Made by a program: the position numbers and the translations under genes. This document shows positions 1 to 5,487 of a DNA stretch of 9,919 nucleotides, in pieces. Source of the DNA: Bacteroidota bacterium (lineage in GTDB: Bacteria > Bacteroidota > Bacteroidia > Sphingobacteriales > Sphingobacteriaceae); contig JANYAB010000151.1 in NCBI GenBank assembly GCA_025355225.1, positions 1-9,919 of the forward strand, in the 5' to 3' direction. The notes under the pieces were generated by a model, which was not told where the DNA came from, made no database searches, and saw nothing but the letters and a program-made list of their open reading frames with translations. Each line of letters begins with the position of its first letter. Position 1 is the stretch's first letter.

Positions 1-139
1 CCACATTCCAACACGACAAACAAACAACAATAGCTTTTTCTTTATCTTTAAAAAGTGTAAAGCTATTACAGGACTATAATCAAGTGTAAATTCAAGACAG
101 GATTAATCATTAAAAGTGTAAACTTTTTTCAGGACGACA
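1..139 (+). mobile_element. End of an IS21-type insertion sequence (partial)
   Basis: Three copies of AAGTGTAAA followed after exactly 7 bases by CAGGA occur at 53-73, 82-102 and 114-134; the last continues into GACGACA and ends at about 139. Read inward from the right, the tip is TGTCGTCCTG. Repeated subterminal motifs that share sequence with a TG...CA terminus are characteristic of the IS21 (istA/istB) family, where the transposase binds them. A frame open from base 1 ends at TAG 31-33 and codes for PHSNTTNKQQ; it could be the tail of the helper gene istB, but ten residues are too few to identify. The element body lies left of the window. The exact tip (139 or 141) is uncertain, and the family call rests on layout and recollection of the terminal sequence. 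Confidence 0.55.
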
Positions 140-145
140 CAGCCG

Positions 146-190
146 TTCCGGGTGTTCCAGGGTGTTCCACATTTGGTGGAACGCCCGGAA
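146..190. repeat. Hairpin with tandem GGGTGTTCCA repeat
   Basis: The 10-mer GGGTGTTCCA occurs twice in tandem at 150-159 and 160-169. The second copy plus C170 forms an 11-bp stem (160-170 with 176-186, one G-T pair) around the 5-base loop ATTTG. Alternatively, 146-158 pairs with 178-190 as a 13-bp arm with one G-T pair, so two mutually exclusive folds are possible. It lies just outside the presumed IS end and about 90 bases past the stop of the leftward response regulator gene. No T-tract follows on either strand, so a simple intrinsic terminator is unlikely. It may be the remnant of another mobile element or a dispersed repeat. Bases 191-274 hold nothing else recognisable. Confidence 0.5.
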
Positions 191-274
191 AAGTGGACAC
201 TCAAAATAGAACATTCCATAAATATTTAATTGTTAGTCCTGTGAGGGGTTGGCACCTGGTCTTATCTGAATCAC

Positions 275-994
275 TTACCTTTTGATCATTTTGTCTTTCA
301 AAATCTCTTTCAGCACTTTTTCGCGCAGGTTTTGACTGATGGTGATCTTCTCAGTCCCCATATTGATCATATTACCTTCGATGCTTTTTATCTTACTGCG
401 GTTTACAATGAATGATTTGTGGACCTTTAAAAACAGGCTTTCGGGCAGTTGCTCTTCTAAACTTTTAAGCGTTAAATAAACGATCATTTTACGTGTTGGG
501 GTATACAGCAATACATAATTCATCATCGACTCTGCGTACAATAGGTCAGCATAAAATACTTTTTCGATCTGGTTATCGCACTTAATAAAAAAATGATCAT
601 TTGCAGGTTGCTGCCTGGCGGATAAGAGTTGTTTATTATCATATATTTCCTTAGCCTTATTGCAGGCCTTTAAAAACCGGTCGAAAGGAATGGGCTTTAC
701 CAGGTAGTCCAATACATCCAATGAAAAAGCTTCCACGGCATATTCGGCATAGGCGGTTGTCATGATGATACTTGCTGTATTTTTTGAGCTTTTTAAAAAA
801 TCGATCCCGTTGATGGTAGGCATATTTATATCCAGGAAGATCACATCAACCTGATTTTCGGTAAGCAGTTTTATAGCTCTTGCCGGATTTTCTGCCTGTC
901 CCACCAATTCCAAAAAATCAATATCATCTATAAACTCTTCAATGAGTTTCCTGGCAATAGGTTCATCGTCTATGATCACGCACTTTAATTTCAT
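275..994 (-). CDS. LytTR-family response regulator
   Basis: A 239-residue two-domain regulator. Residues 1-120 form a CheY-like receiver with the acidic pair Asp9-Asp10, the phospho-acceptor Asp55 in FLDINMP, Thr79/Thr80 and Lys100 in VKP. Residues from about 135 to 235 form a LytTR DNA-binding domain, with the typical segment around FLKVHKSFIVNRSKI at 188-202. The family binds short direct repeats upstream of target promoters after phosphorylation by a LytS-type kinase. The ATG overlaps the TGA of the upstream kinase gene in an ATGA junction (991-994), which indicates translational coupling and a dedicated kinase-regulator pair. Length and motifs are normal and nothing is missing. The signal and target genes cannot be read from the sequence. 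The nearby pigment genes are a possible target, but no LytTR binding repeats were identified there. Confidence 0.93.
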   Translation of the reverse strand: MKLKCVIIDDEPIARKLIEEFIDDIDFLELVGQAENPARAIKLLTENQVDVIFLDINMPTINGIDFLKSSKNTASIIMTTAYAEYAVEAFSLDVLDYLVKPIPFDRFLKACNKAKEIYDNKQLLSARQQPANDHFFIKCDNQIEKVFYADLLYAESMMNYVLLYTPTRKMIVYLTLKSLEEQLPESLFLKVHKSFIVNRSKIKSIEGNMINMGTEKITISQNLREKVLKEILKDKMIKR

Positions 995-2019
995 TCCAGT
1001 TCAATTTTTAGGTTCGCTTCGTAATAACCTTCTTGCTGACCAAAGGTAAGCTCATGTTTACCCGGATATAAAAGCTGTAGCCTCCTTTTTAAGTTACCCA
1101 AGCCAATTCCACCCGGGTTGGGAGAAGACGGCCGCCGTGTGCATTCCGTTGTATTACAGATGCTGAAAGCAAATACCCTCCCCCTGGCCGTTATTTTAAC
1201 AGAGATATTATTTGGTTTATCTACAAAGCTGCTTACAAATTTGAAAGCGTTTTCTGTCAGAATAACCAGTAATAAGGGTGCAATTTTATATTCGCCGGGT
1301 ACCGCATCGATATTAACATCCACGATAAGTTTTTCGTCTTTCCGCAACTTCTGAAAAGCGATATAGTTTTTTAGATATTCCAGTTCTTTCTCTAAACTGA
1401 TCTGATCAACCATGCTGTCATATAGCTGGTATCGCAGTAAGCCGGAAAATTGCAGTAAAATATTCCTGGCTGTTTGGTTGCTTTTATCTATATGGCCATA
1501 AATAGAATTTAGCGAGTTAAAAAGCGCATGGGGGTTGATCTGCGCCTTTAAAAAATCCAATTCATGTTTTATTCTTTCCTTTTCTAAAAGCGCAAGTTGC
1601 TGCTGGTTATATATCCGGTCGAAGATCAATTTTCCCAGGATAATAAGTTCAACCCAAATAAAAATATTCACTACTGAGTTAAGATACAAAGCGCCAAAAT
1701 TTGTTTTGGCGCTCCCTGTAAATACATGAAGGCTCATTTCTCTCGCAACGATTGCCCGCAGCAATGCGGAAAAAGCGATCAAACCTCCCATCAGCAAAAT
1801 AAACCAGGCGTACTTTTTTTTCTTTAAAAATTTCGGGATGATAAAGTAAATAGCGGTGTAATAATCTGCTGTTATAAACAGCAGGTAGCAAAACTCCACA
1901 GTCAATGTTTTGGTGAGCGAAAAGGAATAATTGCGGAGAACGAAAACCCAAAGCAAATATATGCCGAACCAAAACAGGCCATGATAGATGAGATTTTTCT
2001 TCGTCACGAACGTTAGCAT
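991..2019 (-). CDS. LytS-like membrane sensor histidine kinase
   Basis: A 342-residue inner-membrane kinase, the upstream partner of the LytTR regulator. Four hydrophobic segments at about 11-28, 41-60, 70-91 and 112-135 form the sensor region, with no recognisable ligand-binding domain. A short coiled stretch (136-158) leads into the His_kinase domain. The phospho-acceptor is His164 in QINPHALFNSLNSI; the family usually has Phe where this has Ala165. An ATP-binding domain follows, with the N-box Asn257 in LTENAFKF and the glycine-rich segment GGIGLGNLKRRL at 303-314. The start at 2019 was chosen because the first transmembrane segment follows directly. It is presumably first in a two-gene operon; no convincing promoter was found upstream. 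The input stimulus is unknown, since kinases with this four-helix sensor rarely have known ligands. Confidence 0.92.
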   Translation of the reverse strand: MLTFVTKKNLIYHGLFWFGIYLLWVFVLRNYSFSLTKTLTVEFCYLLFITADYYTAIYFIIPKFLKKKKYAWFILLMGGLIAFSALLRAIVAREMSLHVFTGSAKTNFGALYLNSVVNIFIWVELIILGKLIFDRIYNQQQLALLEKERIKHELDFLKAQINPHALFNSLNSIYGHIDKSNQTARNILLQFSGLLRYQLYDSMVDQISLEKELEYLKNYIAFQKLRKDEKLIVDVNIDAVPGEYKIAPLLLVILTENAFKFVSSFVDKPNNISVKITARGRVFAFSICNTTECTRRPSSPNPGGIGLGNLKRRLQLLYPGKHELTFGQQEGYYEANLKIELE

Positions 2020-2104
2020 ATTTAAATATATAAATGTGGTTTGGCCTTTCCCTAATTATTACATTAAGCAAAGTAAACGCATGATAAAATAAGCTTTTTA
2101 GCTA

Positions 2105-2200
2105 ATGGCGCAAGTTCTTACACAGAAAACAGGCGGAGATATTGTTTACGATCAATTAGATCGTGATTGGGAATTCCGAAGGCTTGAAATAATAAAATAA
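2105..2200 (+). CDS. Possible 31-residue small protein
   Basis: A short frame starts at ATG 2105 after an in-frame TAG at 2099-2101 and ends with TAA at 2198-2200. The product begins MAQVLTQKTGGDIVYDQLDR, has mixed polar and charged composition, and has no signal peptide or membrane segment. Two features favour a real gene: the otherwise empty gap, and the stop codon abutting a perfect inverted repeat that would terminate it from this side. Against it are the small size, the lack of any recognised family and the absence of a clear promoter. It could also be the remnant of a decayed gene. I do not recognise it. Confidence 0.25.
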   Translation: MAQVLTQKTGGDIVYDQLDRDWEFRRLEIIK

Positions 2201-2260
2201 ATAGTCTTTGGTCGCAGCTGAATAGAAAAATACAACTAATTATTTACGACCAAAGACTAT
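2201..2260. terminator. Perfect 14-bp inverted repeat, likely bidirectional terminator
   Basis: ATAGTCTTTGGTCG at 2201-2214 is the exact reverse complement of 2247-2260, with a 32-base A/T-rich loop. Leftward transcription from the proline/histidine-rich gene reaches it 13 bases after the stop, and the stem is followed by TTATTTTATTATTT. Rightward transcription leaves the stem into GTTTAATTTTTG. Placement between convergent frames and T-rich exits on both sides fit a two-way intrinsic terminator. The loop is longer than usual and the stem only moderately GC-rich, so a different structured element is possible. Confidence 0.55.
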
Positions 2261-2273
2261 GTTTAATTTTTGC

Positions 2274-2546
2274 TTATGGACGCGGTGGCGGCGGTGGTAG
2301 TCCCGGCGGACCAGGCGGGTGCGGTGGCAGATGAATACTTACACGGCCATGATGCCTATAGTGACGGTAATGCCTGTAATGCCGGTGTCGCCGTTGAAAC
2401 GGAGCTGGCGGCGGCGGTGGTGGAGGTGCCTGAACTTCCAGCTTTAATAAAGCCGTTTTAGAAGATAGGTTAACAGGGTCGGCCTTCGCAAATTGAAGAC
2501 TTAAAACTGTAAATACCGCTACAATGAAAAACTTGGTAAACTTCAT
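2274..2546 (-). CDS. Small secreted proline- and His-Tyr-Arg-rich protein
   Basis: A 90-residue protein of unknown function. Residues 1-22 are a clear Sec signal peptide (Lys3/Lys5, hydrophobic core, likely cut after AKA), so it is exported to the periplasm or beyond. The mature part has a short neutral stretch (23-40), a run of seven prolines (41-47), a basic aromatic block RRHRHYRHYRHYRHHGR (52-68) made of HYR triplets, and a second proline-rich tail ending PPPPPRP. The triplets come from 9-bp tandem DNA repeats at about 2358-2393, so copy number may vary between strains. The low-complexity make-up suggests cell-wall or surface interaction, or metal binding through the histidines; both are inference. 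A near-perfect Bacteroidota -7 box lies upstream and an inverted repeat follows the stop, so it is probably a single-gene transcript. Confidence 0.75.
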   Translation of the reverse strand: MKFTKFFIVAVFTVLSLQFAKADPVNLSSKTALLKLEVQAPPPPPPPAPFQRRHRHYRHYRHYRHHGRVSIHLPPHPPGPPGLPPPPPRP

Positions 2547-2625
2547 GTTAAATAGATTTAATTAAAAATGAGTTATATAGATAACCTTAAATCCGTTGTA
2601 ATGTTTAAGTAATAAAATTATCAAA

Positions 2626-2633
2626 CAAATATA
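2626..2633 (-). promoter_or_regulatory. Candidate -7 promoter box for the His/Pro-rich gene
   Basis: On the minus strand this reads TATATTTG, an exact match to the Bacteroidota -7 consensus TAnnTTTG. It lies about 80 bases before the ATG at 2546 and just after the stop of the hydrolase gene, so it would give the small secreted protein its own transcript with a leader of about 70 bases. No good TTTG -33 element is present 19-21 bases upstream, so the call is tentative. Confidence 0.35.
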
Positions 2634-2654
2634 AATCTGTTTTACTAATTAATG

Positions 2655-3581
2655 CTATTTGAAAATGGTGTTATATAGAAAATCAGCAGCAAACTGGCCT
2701 GCCTCCAGCCAACGTTTTTCCGTGCTTTTGCTTGCCGAAAAAAATGGATTGAATTGCTTTTGAAGTTCGTGCGAATAGCCGTCAAATATTTTTAGGTCGT
2801 TAGGGATGTGTAAAGCATCCGCCTGTTTGTGGATGTCAAGCCCTCCAAATAATGGCGTGCTTTTATGAGTAGGCGACATTACGTTATCCCGGTTGCCATA
2901 CACACTAATAATTGGGACACGCGTGTTCTTCAGCCAATCAAGATCGAATATGCCGCCCCAAAAATTTATTACGCCCACCACTTTTAATCGCTCATGCGAT
3001 TTTGCGCCGGCTACCGTATCAGGCAAACCTGCCATCCCAGCTAATTCCGAATTATTACCGTAAGCAGCCTGCAAAGCAATTAAGGCACCAGCCGAATTTC
3101 CGGCAAGAATAATTTTGTCGGGATCAATATTATATTCTTTACAATGATACTTAAAATATTCTACGGCCATTTTTGCATCCTGCACCGCGTAATAGCAGCC
3201 TTTTTGCAATTCATCGAAATGAAACAAAGGGTTTTTCTTGCTTAAGCGATAATTGATAGCAGCGCAGACATAACCGCGCTGCGCAAAGCTTTTGCTCCAA
3301 AGTTTTATCCCTTTGGCCTCTTTCGTGCCAAATTTGAATCCTCCTCCATGCATCCAGATGATCAGCGGTCGTCCATTGGCTGGATCATTTTTGGGTTGAT
3401 AAAGGTCGAATTGATAGAACTTTTTTTGATTCGAAGGGGCATTTGAGGCATAACTTAGATTCTTATTTATGCTAATATCCGAAAATATAAGGTCTTTATA
3501 CCGGAAACATTTACCTGTTTGGGCAGTTACAAATAACGTCGTGCAAATTAAACTAAGGAATAAAAATGACTGTTTAAACAT
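2655..3581 (-). CDS. Secreted alpha/beta-hydrolase, carboxylesterase-like
   Basis: A 308-residue exported hydrolase of the esterase/lipase type that uses an HGG oxyanion hole. Residues 1-20 are a signal peptide (cut near VTA-QT). The HGGG motif is at 78-81, the nucleophile elbow GNSAG at 161-165 (Ser163), the likely acid Asp232 in YGNRDN and the likely base His271 in GYSHEL, giving a complete triad in the expected order. Relatives hydrolyse short-chain esters, acetylated or feruloylated polysaccharides, or peptides, so the substrate cannot be fixed. The normal family length of about 300 suggests it is intact. It is transcribed away from the holo-ACP synthase gene across a 141-bp shared intergenic region. 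A role in pigment modification is conceivable only by proximity; I think it is more likely an unrelated periplasmic esterase. Confidence 0.85.
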   Translation of the reverse strand: MFKQSFLFLSLICTTLFVTAQTGKCFRYKDLIFSDISINKNLSYASNAPSNQKKFYQFDLYQPKNDPANGRPLIIWMHGGGFKFGTKEAKGIKLWSKSFAQRGYVCAAINYRLSKKNPLFHFDELQKGCYYAVQDAKMAVEYFKYHCKEYNIDPDKIILAGNSAGALIALQAAYGNNSELAGMAGLPDTVAGAKSHERLKVVGVINFWGGIFDLDWLKNTRVPIISVYGNRDNVMSPTHKSTPLFGGLDIHKQADALHIPNDLKIFDGYSHELQKQFNPFFSASKSTEKRWLEAGQFAADFLYNTIFK

Positions 3582-3684
3582 ATTTACTTATATACGTTAC
3601 AATTAACCCATTCAGTTGTTTGGAATAGAAAATGACGGAAAGGATTGCTGTAGATATAGCTTCCACTTTAGCTTTTTTGCTACA

Positions 3685-3713
3685 TTTGAAATACAAAAAA
3701 ATTATATACTCTG
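3685..3713 (+). promoter_or_regulatory. Candidate promoter of the pigment operon
   Basis: A TTTG at 3685-3688 lies 18 bases before TACTCTG (3707-3713), resembling the Bacteroidota -33 TTTG and -7 TAnnTTTG elements with an imperfect -7 box. The ATG of the first pigment gene is at 3723, so the leader would be only a few bases long. The surrounding 3582-3722 region is the only sizeable gap before the plus-strand gene run, so a promoter must lie here or nearby. Confidence 0.3.
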
Positions 3714-3722
3714 CTTATAAAT

Positions 3723-4097
3723 ATGATTTCAGGTGTTGGTATTGATATAGTCGAAGTGGAACGCATTGCTGCAAGCATCAATAAAGAAAAGGGTTTCAGA
3801 GAGATGGTATTCTCAAAAACAGAAATAGCTTATTGTGAATCAAAAAAAAATAAATTTGAGCATTATGCCGCCCGGTTTGCAGCCAAAGAAGCATTTTTTA
3901 AGGCAATAGGAACGGGATGGGCAGAAAGCACGTTATTTAATGAGGTGGAAGTCATCAATACGGAAAATGGTAAACCGGACGTGACGCTATCTGGTTTAAC
4001 TTTAGAAACTATAAATTCAATGGGAGTAAAAACGATCTCGGTATCACTATCCCATATCAAAACAACAGCAACGGCAATAGTAATTATAGAGAAATAA
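3723..4097 (+). CDS. acpS: Holo-[acyl-carrier-protein] synthase (AcpS type)
   Basis: A 124-residue 4'-phosphopantetheinyl transferase that moves the phosphopantetheine arm of CoA onto the serine of acyl carrier proteins. It shows the family landmarks: GIDIVEVER at 6-14 with the metal ligand Asp8, RFAAKEAFFKAIG at 51-63 with the metal ligand Glu56, and the late SVSLSH motif at 107-111. Length matches the trimeric AcpS family. As first gene of the run it most likely serves the pathway's own carrier proteins, which would lie beyond the right edge. It may instead be the genome's only AcpS and serve fatty acid synthesis too, which the window cannot decide. Its TAA overlaps the next ATG by one base (TAATG), indicating coupled translation. 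Confidence 0.93.
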   Translation: MISGVGIDIVEVERIAASINKEKGFREMVFSKTEIAYCESKKNKFEHYAARFAAKEAFFKAIGTGWAESTLFNEVEVINTENGKPDVTLSGLTLETINSMGVKTISVSLSHIKTTATAIVIIEK

Positions 4098-5392
4098 TGG
4101 TGATTTTAAGAGAAAGAGTTAAACGGCCGGCGGCCGGCGGAACAAAAATGCAGGAGAAAAAATTACAGGAGCTTTTGTTGTACCTCTCGCTATGTTCGCC
4201 ATTTTATAGTGAACTATTTGCAAAGCATAAAATAAATATACAAGAAATAAAGACACTGGCCGACCTGGCATTAATACCTACTACGAACAAAGATGATTTG
4301 CACCAGCGAAATAAAGACTTTTTATGCGTACCCCTGGGAAAAGTTGTAGAGTACACCTCAACATCCGGAACACTTGGAGGCCCGGTCACCATTGCCCTGA
4401 CCGAAAATGACCTAAATCGTTTAGCAAACAATGAATATAACTCTTTTTTGTGTGCCGATGGGTCGTCCGCAGATATTTACCAGCTAATGCTCACTTTAGA
4501 CAGGCAGTTTATGGCCGGTATTGCCTATTATTCGGGCATACGGAAGTTGGGGGCAGGCATTATACGTTTGGGGCCCGGTGTCCCTTCGCTGCAATGGGAA
4601 ACTATTCAACGGCTTAAGCCCACAGCCATAGTAGCTGTGCCGTCTTTTATTCTCAAACTGATAACGTTTGCTAAGGAGACCGGCATTGACATCAACGGAA
4701 CAACGGTTAAAAAGGCCATTTGTATCGGTGAAAATATCCGTAATACCGATTTTTCATTAAATATACTTGGGAAAAAAATAACGGAATCGTGGAATATTAA
4801 ACTTTACTCCACCTATGCTTCAACTGAAATGCAAACAGCGTTTACAGAATGTTCAGAAGGAAACGGGGGGCATTATCAGCCCGAACTGGTGATAGTAGAA
4901 TTATTGGATGAAAATGACAATCCTGTTGGGCCATACACACCAGGCGAGGTGACAATTACTACATTGGGTGTTGAAGGAATGCCTTTGCTACGTTACAAAA
5001 CGGGAGATATTTGTATGTATTTTGATGAGCCCTGCGCCTGCGGCAGAACAAGTTTGCGCCTGTCGCCAATAATGGGCCGCAAAAAACAAATGATTAAATT
5101 TAAGGGTACAACACTTTACCCACCGGCATTATTTGACCTGCTGAATGAGCGGGAGGAAATATTGGATTTTGTAGTAGAGGTTTATTCAAACGAGATCGGC
5201 CTCGATCAGGTCCTGCTTTATTTACTCCCGATAGAGAACACCGAGGAGTGCGATCACCGGATACGCGCTTATTTACAAGCAAGGCTGCGGGTAAGTCCAC
5301 ATATTAAATATGTTACTGCCGAAGAGATACAAAAAATACAGTTCAATGAAGTGAGCAGGAAGGCTATTAAATTTATAGATAAAAGAGTCTGA
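4097..5392 (+). CDS. Phenylacetate-CoA-ligase-like adenylate-forming enzyme
   Basis: A 431-residue ANL-superfamily enzyme that activates a carboxylic acid as an acyl-adenylate, then passes it to CoA or a carrier protein. Numbered from 4097: phosphate-binding loop TSTSGTLGGP at 87-96, the YSTYASTEM block at 237-245, YKTGDI at 300-305 with Asp304, a CACGR motif at 313-317, GRKKQMIKFKG at 327-337, and a small C-terminal domain with lysines in the final SRKAIKFIDK. This pattern is that of the PaaK subgroup. Beside the tyrosine ammonia-lyase, the expected substrate is 4-coumarate or a related aryl acid starter; that is inference. The TAATG overlap supports the start at 4097, but family-like sequence begins only at the second ATG (4148). 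The 17-codon extension includes the odd pure-GC tract at 4124-4140, so 4148 may be the true start. Confidence 0.87.
   Translation: MVILRERVKRPAAGGTKMQEKKLQELLLYLSLCSPFYSELFAKHKINIQEIKTLADLALIPTTNKDDLHQRNKDFLCVPLGKVVEYTSTSGTLGGPVTIALTENDLNRLANNEYNSFLCADGSSADIYQLMLTLDRQFMAGIAYYSGIRKLGAGIIRLGPGVPSLQWETIQRLKPTAIVAVPSFILKLITFAKETGIDINGTTVKKAICIGENIRNTDFSLNILGKKITESWNIKLYSTYASTEMQTAFTECSEGNGGHYQPELVIVELLDENDNPVGPYTPGEVTITTLGVEGMPLLRYKTGDICMYFDEPCACGRTSLRLSPIMGRKKQMIKFKGTTLYPPALFDLLNEREEILDFVVEVYSNEIGLDQVLLYLLPIENTEECDHRIRAYLQARLRVSPHIKYVTAEEIQKIQFNEVSRKAIKFIDKRV
4124..4140 (+). repeat. 17-bp all-GC tract of 7-bp repeats
   Basis: CGGCCGG is repeated as CGGCCGGCGGCCGGCGG, two full copies and a partial third, inside clearly A/T-rich sequence. 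It lies between the two possible start codons of the adenylating enzyme gene (4097 and 4148) and encodes RPAAGG. The unit is 7 bp, so loss or gain of a copy would shift the frame from the first start but leave the second untouched. The tract is also self-complementary and could fold over the start region. Confidence 0.6.
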
Positions 5393-5487
5393 AACTGTTA
5401 TGGGCATTTAGTGTTAATCCATTTTACATATATTTTATACTTTAGCCAATTATTAATCGGGCTGATAAAACAGATAATTTTTTGCAC

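Noticed and set aside
53..134. CRISPR array from the three spaced repeats
   Set aside because: The shared blocks are only 9 and 5 bases with variable 11-13 base gaps between units; this fits transposase binding sites at an IS end, not repeats with spacers.
146..190. Intrinsic terminator of the response regulator gene
   Set aside because: It lies about 90 bases past the stop and has no T-tract on the leftward exit side.
1679..2071. A 130-codon open frame on the minus strand overlapping the kinase start
   Set aside because: It is an alternative frame of the kinase gene; the kinase frame has clear transmembrane and histidine-kinase motifs, while this one has no recognisable domain.
2201..2260. 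Miniature transposable element (MITE)
   Set aside because: The flanks show no target duplication and the whole unit is only 60 bp between two convergent frames, which fits a terminator better.
2270..2461. A plus-strand Ala/Val-rich open frame
   Set aside because: It is the antisense reading of the proline/His-Tyr-Arg repeat DNA; its composition follows from the repeats, and the minus-strand frame has a real signal peptide.
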